A DNA stretch of 64,000 nucleotides from Chloroflexota bacterium (GTDB lineage: Bacteria; Chloroflexota; Anaerolineae; Aggregatilineales; Phototrophicaceae): the NCBI GenBank assembly GCA_023430545.1, contig JAEZAF010000255.1, forward strand, positions 173,803 through 237,802. Direction: 5' to 3'. A program made the translations under genes and the position numbers. Shown one piece after another: positions 53,627-61,265 of the stretch (positions are counted from its first letter, which is position 1; every line of letters starts with the position of its first letter). The notes under the pieces are model-generated. The model searched no databases, was not told the origin of the DNA, and saw only the letters and a program-made list of their open reading frames with translations.

Positions 53627-54388
53627 ATGAAGCTGCATATAACTGAGCAAGGTGAAGGTCAAGTCAGCCAGAGTATGGAGCGCATCGAACTCCGGGTTCC
53701 TTCATCGACAAAGGAGCAGTACAGTAATGCACAGATTGCCAGCTATCAGACTCGATCAGACTTTGTATTTCGACCACCCCTGCGCCTATCGTTAACAGCG
53801 TGGGTTGAAGGTCATCTACATGGTACTGCTGGCTTCGGATTCTGGAATCATCCGTTTGCACCCGGATCAAAAGGCATCCATTTACCAAAGTCGCTGTGGT
53901 TTTTTCACGCGACCACACCAAATAACATGGCCCTGGCGCTGGACGTCCCCGGATGGGGATGGAAATGTGCGACGCTGGACGCCACCCGCTGGCAGTTTCT
54001 GGCAATGCTGCCGACAGCCCCGATCGGTCTGATACTGATGCGAAGCTATTGGTTGTACAGGCGGCTGTGGCCGGTGGGACAGCGTGCACTGGGTGTCAGT
54101 GAGCATCTGCTAGACCGTACGCTGCTGATGTCGCCACACCAGTATATGATCGAATGGTATCCTGACCAGGCGACGTTTTATGTAGATGGTGTGCAGCAGT
54201 TCTTCACCAATCGAGTTCCTGCCGGACCATTAGGATTTATCGCCTGGGTGGATACACAGTACGCGGTGGTGACACCGCAGGGATACTTCCGATTTGGTCT
54301 GCTGGACACTACAGAGCTGCAGATGATGTTCATTCAGGACCTTCGAATGGAAACCCTGAAATCCGGAGCTGAACATCAGGTAAAATAG
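53627..54388 (+). CDS. Concanavalin-A/GH16-like fold protein, function unknown
   Basis: A 253-residue beta-rich protein without signal peptide. Stretches such as LSLTAWVEGHLHGTAGFGFW and HQYMIEWYPDQATFYVDG resemble the strands of laminarinase/ConA-like jelly rolls, but the ExDxxE catalytic motif of GH16 is not seen. A hydrophobic patch (WQFLAMLPTAPIGLILM, about 126-142) might contact membrane. It starts 2 nt after hyuB, so it is translationally coupled to it. I cannot assign a function; a role in recognising or shaping a ligand of HyuB is speculation. Confidence 0.6.
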   Translation: MKLHITEQGEGQVSQSMERIELRVPSSTKEQYSNAQIASYQTRSDFVFRPPLRLSLTAWVEGHLHGTAGFGFWNHPFAPGSKGIHLPKSLWFFHATTPNNMALALDVPGWGWKCATLDATRWQFLAMLPTAPIGLILMRSYWLYRRLWPVGQRALGVSEHLLDRTLLMSPHQYMIEWYPDQATFYVDGVQQFFTNRVPAGPLGFIAWVDTQYAVVTPQGYFRFGLLDTTELQMMFIQDLRMETLKSGAEHQVK

Positions 54389-54474
54389 CACCACTGCAAA
54401 AGAACTTTCAGTTGTTCGTTTTATCGGAAGAAGCAGCTAATTTTCACTTTCATCACAGAGGATGAGTTTTCAGC

Positions 54475-55185
54475 ATGTCGCATTTACAGGGGCGTGAAAA
54501 AGATCAGTACGTACAGCAGATGTTTGGTCGCATCGCCAGACGCTATAACCTGATGAATCGTCTGATGACAGCAGGACAGGACCAGCGCTGGCGGCGCTTT
54601 GTGATCGGCAAGGCCGCTGTACCGCGTCAGGGCGTGGTGCTGGATCTGGCGACTGGTACCGGGGATATCGCGTTTGAGATCGTTAAGGATGAGCCAACAG
54701 CGCAGGTCGTTGGCGCGGATTTTGCAGTGCCAATGATGCAGGTTGGACAGTCAATGCCACTCGGACAGCATGTAGCATGGTGCGCCGCCGATGCGATGAA
54801 TCTACCGTTCCCGGCGGGGGCGTTTGATGCTGTTGTGTCAGGTTATCTGGTGCGCAATGTCTCAGATCTGCCTCGGACGCTGGCTGAACAGGTACGGGTA
54901 CTAAAGCCTGGTGGACGGGTGGTGATCCTCGATACGACACCCCCGCCGAAAAACATCCTTCGTCCCGCGATCATCGCTTATCTGAAGTATGGTATTCCGC
55001 TGTTAGGGCGTGTGATCAGTGGTAAACAGGCGGCGGATGCCTACCGTTACCTGCCGGAGTCGACTCAGGCTTTTCGCACCCCTGACGAACTGGCTGACCT
55101 TATGCGCAAGGCAGGGGTTCAGCAGGTCGAGTATAAAACCTTCATGTTTGGAACCATGGCGGTTCACTGGGGTGTAAAGAGGTAA
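54475..55185 (+). CDS. UbiE/MenG-type C-methyltransferase
   Basis: A 236-residue class I SAM methyltransferase of the UbiE/COQ5/MenG family. N-terminus VQQMFGRIARRYNLMNRLMTAGQDQRWRR is diagnostic, motif I is VLDLATGTGDIAFEI, and YLVRNVSDLPRTLAEQVRVLKPGGRVVILDTTPP follows in the later conserved block. It adds the ring methyl in menaquinone or ubiquinone synthesis; menaquinone is more likely in this phylum. No other men genes are nearby. AGAGGATGAG lies upstream of the start. It converges with infA. Confidence 0.9.
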   Translation: MSHLQGREKDQYVQQMFGRIARRYNLMNRLMTAGQDQRWRRFVIGKAAVPRQGVVLDLATGTGDIAFEIVKDEPTAQVVGADFAVPMMQVGQSMPLGQHVAWCAADAMNLPFPAGAFDAVVSGYLVRNVSDLPRTLAEQVRVLKPGGRVVILDTTPPPKNILRPAIIAYLKYGIPLLGRVISGKQAADAYRYLPESTQAFRTPDELADLMRKAGVQQVEYKTFMFGTMAVHWGVKR

Positions 55186-55201
55186 CTACGCGTATAGCGA
55201 A

Positions 55202-55453
55202 CTACTCGTCGGTGGTTGAGCGGCCACCATCACGGTGACGGTAAACAATCCGGCCACGGGATGGATCATAAACGCTCATTTCGACGCGAACTTTATCTCC
55301 CAATGCAATGCGGATGTAAAACTTCCGCATTTTGCCGCTCAGGTAGGCGAGGATACGATGACCGTTTTCAAGCTCCACCCGGAACTGTGTATTGGGCAGG
55401 GCTTCTACGACCGTACCTTCGACCTCGATCTTGTCTTCATTCTTATTTGACAT
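55202..55453 (-). CDS. infA: Translation initiation factor IF-1
   Basis: An 83-residue OB-fold protein with EVEGTVVEALPNTQFRVELENGH and LSGKMRKFYIRI, the IF-1 signature. It binds the 30S A site during initiation. An 11-residue polar C-terminal tail extends past the usual 72 residues. It is third in a minus-strand group S1-S21-IF-1 rather than in the spc operon, where it usually sits. The convergent UbiE gene ends 17 nt away. Confidence 0.93.
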   Translation of the reverse strand: MSNKNEDKIEVEGTVVEALPNTQFRVELENGHRILAYLSGKMRKFYIRIALGDKVRVEMSVYDPSRGRIVYRHRDGGRSTTDE

Positions 55454-55499
55454 AACCCTCCCTAGGGTAACTGTGTATCATACGCATTAAATGAACAAG

Positions 55500-55524
55500 C
55501 CGCTGCCGTGTGATACGGCAGCGG
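55500..55524 (-). terminator. Hairpin after rpsU
   Basis: CCGCTGCCGT (55500-55509) pairs perfectly with ACGGCAGCGG (55515-55524), 5-nt loop, between rpsU and infA. The tail on the minus strand (CTTGTTCATTT) is only moderately T-rich, so termination may be partial. Confidence 0.6.
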
Positions 55525-55558
55525 ACGTGATGTTCAGGAGTTTGTTACAAGCCGTACA

Positions 55559-55759
55559 CTATCGAGTCTGCGCCTTGCGCTGACGGCGGCGTGACCGGCG
55601 GATTGCCTTCTTCTCTTCAATACGACGCAGTTCGCTCTTGGAAATGTGCCAGCGCTTGCGGCGCACAGTGCTCAGAATCCCTGCGTTGGTTACGCGCTTG
55701 CGGAAGCGACGCAGAAGCTGTTCCTGCGATTCGTTCGGCTTAAGCTTTACAGATGCCAT
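55559..55759 (-). CDS. rpsU: Ribosomal protein S21
   Basis: A 66-residue very basic bS21 (ASVKLKPNESQEQLLRRFRKRV, then Arg/Lys-rich C-terminus). The ATG at 55759 follows AAGGGGGTG; an earlier ATG gives an unlikely extension. bS21 lies next to the 3' end of 16S rRNA and helps base pairing with mRNA leaders. It sits between rpsA and infA on the same strand. Confidence 0.92.
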   Translation of the reverse strand: MASVKLKPNESQEQLLRRFRKRVTNAGILSTVRRKRWHISKSELRRIEEKKAIRRSRRRQRKAQTR

Positions 55760-55824
55760 TCGGTGTTCACCCCCTTCCATAATTTACTCAATGATTTCAA
55801 TGCCTGACAGGGCGAAACAGCGTG

Positions 55825-57111
55825 TTAGCTGTTGACTTCAGCCTGAGTCTCATCCTGGAATTGAACTTCGTCTGATTTTACAGGAAGCTCGGCGGCTGCG
55901 CTACCGTCGGCTTGCACGGATTCAACCGGTTTGTTCGCAACGGGTTTGTCAGGATTCTGTTCCTGCCAGCGCTCGAGTTCTTCGTTGGTGACTTCTTTCA
56001 AACTCAGGCCGAGGCGCTGCTTGTCTGACTCGATGCTGATGACACGCATCAGCAGTCGATCACCGTCACGAACATATTCGAACAGGTTTGCCGGGGCAGG
56101 GTCTGCAAACTGGCTGACGTGCAGCAGTGCTTCGATACCCGGTTCCATGCTGACGAAGGCACCGAAATCGGCGAGACGTGACACCACACCGTCCACCAAC
56201 TGGCCGACATGGTACATATCGTCCACCAGTGACCACGGATTCGGCTGCAGGCGCTTGAGGCTGAGGCCAATGCGCTTACCTTCATCGTCCAGACGCAGGA
56301 TGTACACTTCGACACTATCCCCGATATTCAGGACTTCGCGGGGATGCTTTACACGGTGCCACGCCAGTTCCGAGATATGGATCAGGCCATCAGCACCGCC
56401 GAGGTCGACAAAGGCGCCGAAGTCACGCAGGCCGCTGACGACACCCTTGCGAACTTCACCTTCCTTGAGTTCTTCGAGCAGAACTTCCTTACGTGCTTCA
56501 CGGCTGCCACGCGAAGCATCACGCTGGCTAAACACCAGACGGCGGCGCTTGCGATTGACTTCGATAATCTTGACATCAATCGTCTGGTTGACAAGGCGGG
56601 ACAGATACTGCTGGCGTTCGTCTTCACCAAGACCACGCGGCAGATCTGCGACGTGGCTGGCGGGCACAAAACCGCGCAGATTTCCGAAAAGGACAATCAG
56701 GCCACCGCGGTTGGCGTCTGCGACGAGGCCGCTGTACAGCTCTTCGCGCTCCATCAACCCTTCGGCGATCTTCCAGTCTTCGCTCTGGCGTGCCTGAGAG
56801 ATGGACAGGACAAGATTTCCATCGTCGTCTTCCATCCTCATAATTGCGACATCGACTTCGGTACCGACAGCGTAGTCAGTCGGCTGCTGACCGAGGCGCT
56901 CCAGATCCCGGCGAGCGACAAAGCCATCCCGCATTGACCCGACGCCGACGATTAAGCCTTGATTATCGACAGATAGAACCGTGCCGGTTACGATGTCACC
57001 GCGCTCAAGCTGGTCATCCTCGAATGAGGCCTCCAGCATCGCTGCGAAATCAGAGCCGTCAGCATATACAAAATCGTCATCACTGACGTCATACGAAGTT
57101 TGAAGTGTCAT
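55825..57111 (-). CDS. rpsA: Ribosomal protein S1, four-domain type
   Basis: A 428-residue protein from the ATG at 57111, behind GGAGGGGATCA. It has four S1 RNA-binding domains (about 35-108, 125-205, 215-285 and 300-372), with KGVVSGLRDFGAFVDLGGADGLIHIS-type blocks in domains 3 and 4. The N-terminus is acidic, and the C-terminal 50 residues are Glu/Pro/Ala-rich. This is the shorter Gram-positive-like S1, not the six-domain E. coli type. Leader promoters and an attenuator-like hairpin lie upstream. It is followed by rpsU (65 nt) and infA. Confidence 0.9.
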   Translation of the reverse strand: MTLQTSYDVSDDDFVYADGSDFAAMLEASFEDDQLERGDIVTGTVLSVDNQGLIVGVGSMRDGFVARRDLERLGQQPTDYAVGTEVDVAIMRMEDDDGNLVLSISQARQSEDWKIAEGLMEREELYSGLVADANRGGLIVLFGNLRGFVPASHVADLPRGLGEDERQQYLSRLVNQTIDVKIIEVNRKRRRLVFSQRDASRGSREARKEVLLEELKEGEVRKGVVSGLRDFGAFVDLGGADGLIHISELAWHRVKHPREVLNIGDSVEVYILRLDDEGKRIGLSLKRLQPNPWSLVDDMYHVGQLVDGVVSRLADFGAFVSMEPGIEALLHVSQFADPAPANLFEYVRDGDRLLMRVISIESDKQRLGLSLKEVTNEELERWQEQNPDKPVANKPVESVQADGSAAAELPVKSDEVQFQDETQAEVNS

Positions 57112-57162
57112 TGATTGATCCCCTCCGGACAAAATTTAGGTGCGATCTCAGGGGATAGACAT

Positions 57163-57206
57163 AAAAACTCGGCCAACCCGTGTACTGAGATGTCGGGTTG
57201 CCGAGT
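57163..57206 (-). terminator. Intrinsic-terminator-like hairpin in the rpsA leader
   Basis: On the minus strand a 13-bp stem (57206-57194 with 57180-57167, one bulged base) with a 13-nt loop is followed by TTTTT. It lies downstream of both candidate promoters and 51 nt before the rpsA start codon, so it would act as an attenuator. Confidence 0.7.
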
Positions 57207-57218
57207 AATCGACCGCAC

Positions 57219-57246
57219 TTTATAAAAGATCAAGAACACAGGTCAA
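57219..57246 (-). promoter_or_regulatory. Candidate proximal promoter of rpsA
   Basis: On the minus strand TTGACC (57246-57241), 16-nt spacer and TATAAA (57224-57219). Its start site would be just before the leader hairpin. Confidence 0.45.
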
Positions 57247-57304
57247 TTTTTCAGACGTGACATCCTACCAGGATGACGCCGTTCCCTCCCATAAGATCGG
57301 CGGA

Positions 57305-57333
57305 ATTATACTTATGCCTCATATTTTTGTCAA
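57305..57333 (-). promoter_or_regulatory. Consensus promoter of rpsA
   Basis: On the minus strand TTGACA (57333-57328), 17-nt spacer and TATAAT (57310-57305), a perfect sigma-70 consensus. The leader of about 190 nt contains a small palindrome (CATCC-TGGTA-GGATG at 57277-57263) and the attenuator hairpin. The rest of the 57112-57496 gap, including the start region of the divergent ABC gene, shows nothing else I can name. Confidence 0.8.
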
Positions 57334-57496
57334 TAACACTTTACTGCTCTCCAAAGATGAACAGATTCTATGAAACAGCCCATATTTTTTACATTCGTGG
57401 TGTTTCCTAACCGCTAATATATGTTTTTAATGAATCATTGGCCCTAATTGGTCACAACGAGCTTGGTAAGCTGTAAGATGCAATTGTGTAAAAAGC

Positions 57497-59380
57497 ATGA
57501 CAGGACAAGTGAAAGCTGCGCTTGTGAAAACCTTTGTACAGACACAACAACCTCAGGCTGATCTTCAGTGGTTACTCGCATATGTCGGACGACATAAGGG
57601 GTCAGCGATTGCTGCGATCACCTTTAGTTTGCTGGCTGGTGTTACCTCTGCGATGGAACCATACCTGATTGGTGTCACGGTGGACCGTCTGCGTGCACCG
57701 GATCAGATTCGTGCCTATCTGCTGGCAATACAGCCGAATAAGCCCGTCTTCGCCGATTTTCTGGCGCAGGCCAGTCAGGAGACCATACCAGCCGATATGA
57801 TGAGGCTGATTGTGATGATCCTTGGACTGGCGATCGTCACGGTCATCGCGTTCTTCGGACAGCGCTACTTCAGTGGGAATGTGGCCTATGCGGTAAACTT
57901 CGATGTTCGGAAGGATTTATTCGATAACCTGCTGGATCGCGAGCAGGAATTCTATCAATCCTACCCAATCGGTGACCTGATCTCGCGTATGCATGCCGAT
58001 ATTGTGCTGATCTGGCAACTTCTGACAATTACGTTTATGCGTTTTGGCAGCGCACTGTTCACACTGCTTGCGATTTTTGTGCTGCTGGCAGCGGTGAATT
58101 TACCTCTGACGGTCATTGTGTTCATTGTTCTGATGGTTTCAACATCCTTCCAGATCCGCGCAGGGCTGGCGATTGCCAAGCTGTTCGAAGAGGTTCAGGA
58201 TCAGGCTGGAATTGTCTCAACCACCGTACAGGACTCCATCAGCGGTATTCAGACCATCAAAACGACTGGCAAAGAAGCCGAGTTTGCTGCCAAGTACCGT
58301 GACGAAGTGCTGGAATATCGTCGTCGCTGGCTGTTTTTCAAGCGCCGTAATGAACCTATTGGAATGCTGCCGAACATGATCAGTGAGACCACCGCCGCGA
58401 TTGTGGTGTTATTTGGCGGTGTACTGGCGCTGAATGGGTCGTTAAGCCTTGGTGACTTCGCCAGCTTTCTGTTTTATCTGGCGATGGTAAGTACAGTGCT
58501 GCTGCAAATTGGCACCGTTTATCAGCGCTATCAGCAGACACGTGGTGCGCTTGCTCGACTGACACCGCTGCTTCAGCCGGCGAAGATCGCATCCAAACTG
58601 GATGCACAACCTGCACCAGATGTGCGCGGGGAAATCCGCTTTGAAAATGTTTCCGTCGTGCTAGCGGGTACAACCCTGCTGGACTCGATTTCGCTTCACA
58701 TCCCCGCTGGTCAGACGATTGCCCTCGTCGGGCCGACAGGCTGCGGAAAGACACTGCTGGTCAGCCTGCTGGCCCGTGTCATTGATCCAACTGAGGGACG
58801 TATTCTGCTGGATGGAGTGGATATCCGCGATCTGCAACTGGAAGATCTGCGTCGGGCGATTGCCTATGTGCCACAGTCTACGTTCCTGTTCAGTCAGCCA
58901 CTGCATGAGAATGTGCGCATGAGCGATCACACGATCAATGACGATCGTCTCGAACGGGCACTGCTGATTTCGCGGATGAGTAATGACCTGCATCAACTTC
59001 CAATGGGTCTGGACACGCTGGTAGGGGAGCGCGGTGTGATGCTTTCCGGCGGACAGAAACAGCGTGTCGCGATTGCACGCGCTGTCGTCCGCGATCCATC
59101 AATTCTTGTTCTTGACGATGCCTTCTCCAGTGTCGATACGCAAACAGCAGCTGATATCCTTGGTGATCTGCACAGTGTCCTTGACCGCTGCACCAGCATT
59201 ATCATCGCACACCGGATCGCGACTGTGAAAGACGCCGATAACATCGTGGTGATGTCTGAAGGAAGGATTATCGAACAGGGGAAACATCAGCAGCTTGTTC
59301 AACGGCATGGCTTATACGCCGAGATGGTTGAGCGCGAGTTTAAACAGGAAGTTGACCTGATTCATGAAGATGATGAATAA
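57497..59380 (+). CDS. ABC exporter half-transporter, degenerate-site subunit
   Basis: A 627-residue type I ABC exporter subunit: six membrane helices (about 1-345) and a nucleotide-binding domain. Walker A is GPTGCGKT, signature LSGGQKQR, Walker B ILVLDD with Asp541 where the catalytic Glu is normal. The partner gene overlaps it by 17 nt and has the canonical Glu. This asymmetry marks heterodimeric multidrug/lipid exporters (TM287/288, LmrCD, MdlAB type). The start ATG has no clear ribosome site. The transported substrate is unknown. Confidence 0.9.
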   Translation: MTGQVKAALVKTFVQTQQPQADLQWLLAYVGRHKGSAIAAITFSLLAGVTSAMEPYLIGVTVDRLRAPDQIRAYLLAIQPNKPVFADFLAQASQETIPADMMRLIVMILGLAIVTVIAFFGQRYFSGNVAYAVNFDVRKDLFDNLLDREQEFYQSYPIGDLISRMHADIVLIWQLLTITFMRFGSALFTLLAIFVLLAAVNLPLTVIVFIVLMVSTSFQIRAGLAIAKLFEEVQDQAGIVSTTVQDSISGIQTIKTTGKEAEFAAKYRDEVLEYRRRWLFFKRRNEPIGMLPNMISETTAAIVVLFGGVLALNGSLSLGDFASFLFYLAMVSTVLLQIGTVYQRYQQTRGALARLTPLLQPAKIASKLDAQPAPDVRGEIRFENVSVVLAGTTLLDSISLHIPAGQTIALVGPTGCGKTLLVSLLARVIDPTEGRILLDGVDIRDLQLEDLRRAIAYVPQSTFLFSQPLHENVRMSDHTINDDRLERALLISRMSNDLHQLPMGLDTLVGERGVMLSGGQKQRVAIARAVVRDPSILVLDDAFSSVDTQTAADILGDLHSVLDRCTSIIIAHRIATVKDADNIVVMSEGRIIEQGKHQQLVQRHGLYAEMVEREFKQEVDLIHEDDE

Positions 59381-61196
59381 CATCAAAACATCACAAAAAC
59401 GTGAACTGCTCTATGGAGAAGAGCAGCTGTCTGATCGTTATCTGCTCAGGATGCTGAGTCAGTTTGTCCTTCCGTACTGGAAAGAACTTATCGTCGTAAT
59501 GTTAATGCTGCTCGGCGTCACAGCGTTATCACTGCTGCCGCCGTATCTGATCCAGCAGGCAGTGGACGGTCCGATTACCGAGGGTGACCTGAATGGGTTG
59601 ATCCCGTTTGCTGTGGTCTATTTTTTATGTATCCCAGCACTGTTCGCGCTGCGCTTTGGTCACGTTTATCTGCTCCAGACTGTTGGGCAAAACGCACTGA
59701 CTGCCATGCGTCAGAAGGTGTTTCAGCACATCCTGAAGCAGGATATGCAGTTCTTCAACAAGACTCCAGTTGGTCAACTGGTATCTCGTCTGTCGAATGA
59801 CATTGACGCGCTGTCTGAAGTGCTATCCACCAGTATCGTCGTGGTGTTAAGCAGTCTTATTACCCTGGTGGGAATAATCCTGGTAATGTTTGTGCTCAAC
59901 TGGCGTCTGGCGCTCATCAGCCTGAGTGTGCTGCCTGTGATGACCATCGCGACGGTTTATTTCCGTATCAAAATTCGTCAGATGTCATCACGGCTTCATA
60001 AAGTGGTTGCGGATTATCAGGCGCTGACGAATGAGCAGTTCGGCGGGATGCTGATTGTGCAGTTATTTGGACGCCAGGAGCAGAGTCGTCGCGAATTCGA
60101 GACCGTCAATGATGCCTATCGCAGTGTCCATATGCGCCTGCGTGACCAGTACACGATCTTTTCATCGATTCTACAGATTATGACCTCGGTCGGTCTGGCG
60201 CTGGTACTGTACGGAGGCGGGCAGGGGATGCTGGCGGAGTGGGCGACGGTCGGTATGCTGATCTCGTTCATCCAGTATACTCGCCGTAGCTTTGAGCCGA
60301 TTTTGCAGCTTTCGGAGCAGTTTACGCAGATCCAGACTGCGTTGTCGGCAGGGGAACGCCTCGCCAGAATGCTGGCGCTCGAACCGTCAATTCAGGACCC
60401 TGAGAACAGTTCGAAGCATCTGGAAGGCCGACTGAAGTCCATTACTTTCGACGATGTGCACTTCAGCTACGAAGCGGGTACTCCGGTTCTGCGTGGCATC
60501 AACCTCCAAATCGAGCCGGGGCAACGCATTGCGATTGTCGGCGCGACGGGTGCTGGAAAGACCTCACTTGCTGGACTCATCTCGCGTTTCTATGATGTTA
60601 CGTCGGGAAGCGTGCGCATTAACGGGATCGATGTCCAGGACCTGACTCTTCAGGAACTGCGCAGGCATGTCATGGTTGTACCGCAGAATCCATACTGCTT
60701 CGATGGTACGATTGCCGATAATCTGCGCCTTTTTGACCCTCATGTGACCGATGAACAGATGCGCGAAGCCGCACAGACTGCCTGTGCAGCGCCCTTTATT
60801 GAGCGCCTTCCAGATAGTTACAATTTTAAGCTGCTGCCGGGTGGAGGCAATCTCTCTCAGGGCCAGCGACAGCTTCTGGCACTGGCCCGCGCCCTGATCC
60901 ATAATCCTGACAGCATTCTCGTGCTGGATGAAGCAACCAGCAGTATCGATACACAAACTGAGGAACTGATTCAGCGTGGTTTGCAGCGCATCCTGAAGAA
61001 TCGTACCAGTTTGATCATCGCCCATCGTCTGAGTACAGTGCGGGACGCGGATCGAATTCTGGTTATGAAACAGGGAAAGATCATCGAAGACGGCACTCAT
61101 AATGAGCTGCTTGAGCTTGGCGGCATGTATGCTGGTTTGTATCATCGTCAGTTTGCAGACAATTACATGACGCCTGAGGCTGAAGCTGGCGACTAA
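59364..61196 (+). CDS. ABC exporter half-transporter, canonical subunit
   Basis: A 610-residue ABC exporter subunit with six membrane helices (about 20-330) and a nucleotide-binding domain. Walker A is GATGAGKT, Walker B ILVLDE (Glu523) followed by ATSSIDTQT, but the signature is LSQGQRQ instead of LSGGQ. In a heterodimer this altered signature faces the partner's Walker site with Asp, forming the degenerate ATP site, while the partner's LSGGQ faces this Glu, forming the active one. The 17-nt overlap with the upstream gene implies coupled translation. Confidence 0.9.
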   Translation: MKMMNNIKTSQKRELLYGEEQLSDRYLLRMLSQFVLPYWKELIVVMLMLLGVTALSLLPPYLIQQAVDGPITEGDLNGLIPFAVVYFLCIPALFALRFGHVYLLQTVGQNALTAMRQKVFQHILKQDMQFFNKTPVGQLVSRLSNDIDALSEVLSTSIVVVLSSLITLVGIILVMFVLNWRLALISLSVLPVMTIATVYFRIKIRQMSSRLHKVVADYQALTNEQFGGMLIVQLFGRQEQSRREFETVNDAYRSVHMRLRDQYTIFSSILQIMTSVGLALVLYGGGQGMLAEWATVGMLISFIQYTRRSFEPILQLSEQFTQIQTALSAGERLARMLALEPSIQDPENSSKHLEGRLKSITFDDVHFSYEAGTPVLRGINLQIEPGQRIAIVGATGAGKTSLAGLISRFYDVTSGSVRINGIDVQDLTLQELRRHVMVVPQNPYCFDGTIADNLRLFDPHVTDEQMREAAQTACAAPFIERLPDSYNFKLLPGGGNLSQGQRQLLALARALIHNPDSILVLDEATSSIDTQTEELIQRGLQRILKNRTSLIIAHRLSTVRDADRILVMKQGKIIEDGTHNELLELGGMYAGLYHRQFADNYMTPEAEAGD

Positions 61197-61211
61197 GGCT
61201 GTCTATTAAAG

Positions 61212-61231
61212 TTGTACCCCTACGGGTACAA
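61212..61231. repeat. Inverted repeat before the cyclophilin gene
   Basis: TTGTACCC (61212-61219) and GGGTACAA (61224-61231) with a 4-nt loop, between the ABC exporter and the lipoprotein gene. No T-run; possible operator or mRNA-stability hairpin. Confidence 0.4.
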
Positions 61232-61265
61232 TGCTACGGCGAATTTGAACAAGAGGAGCGTTTCT

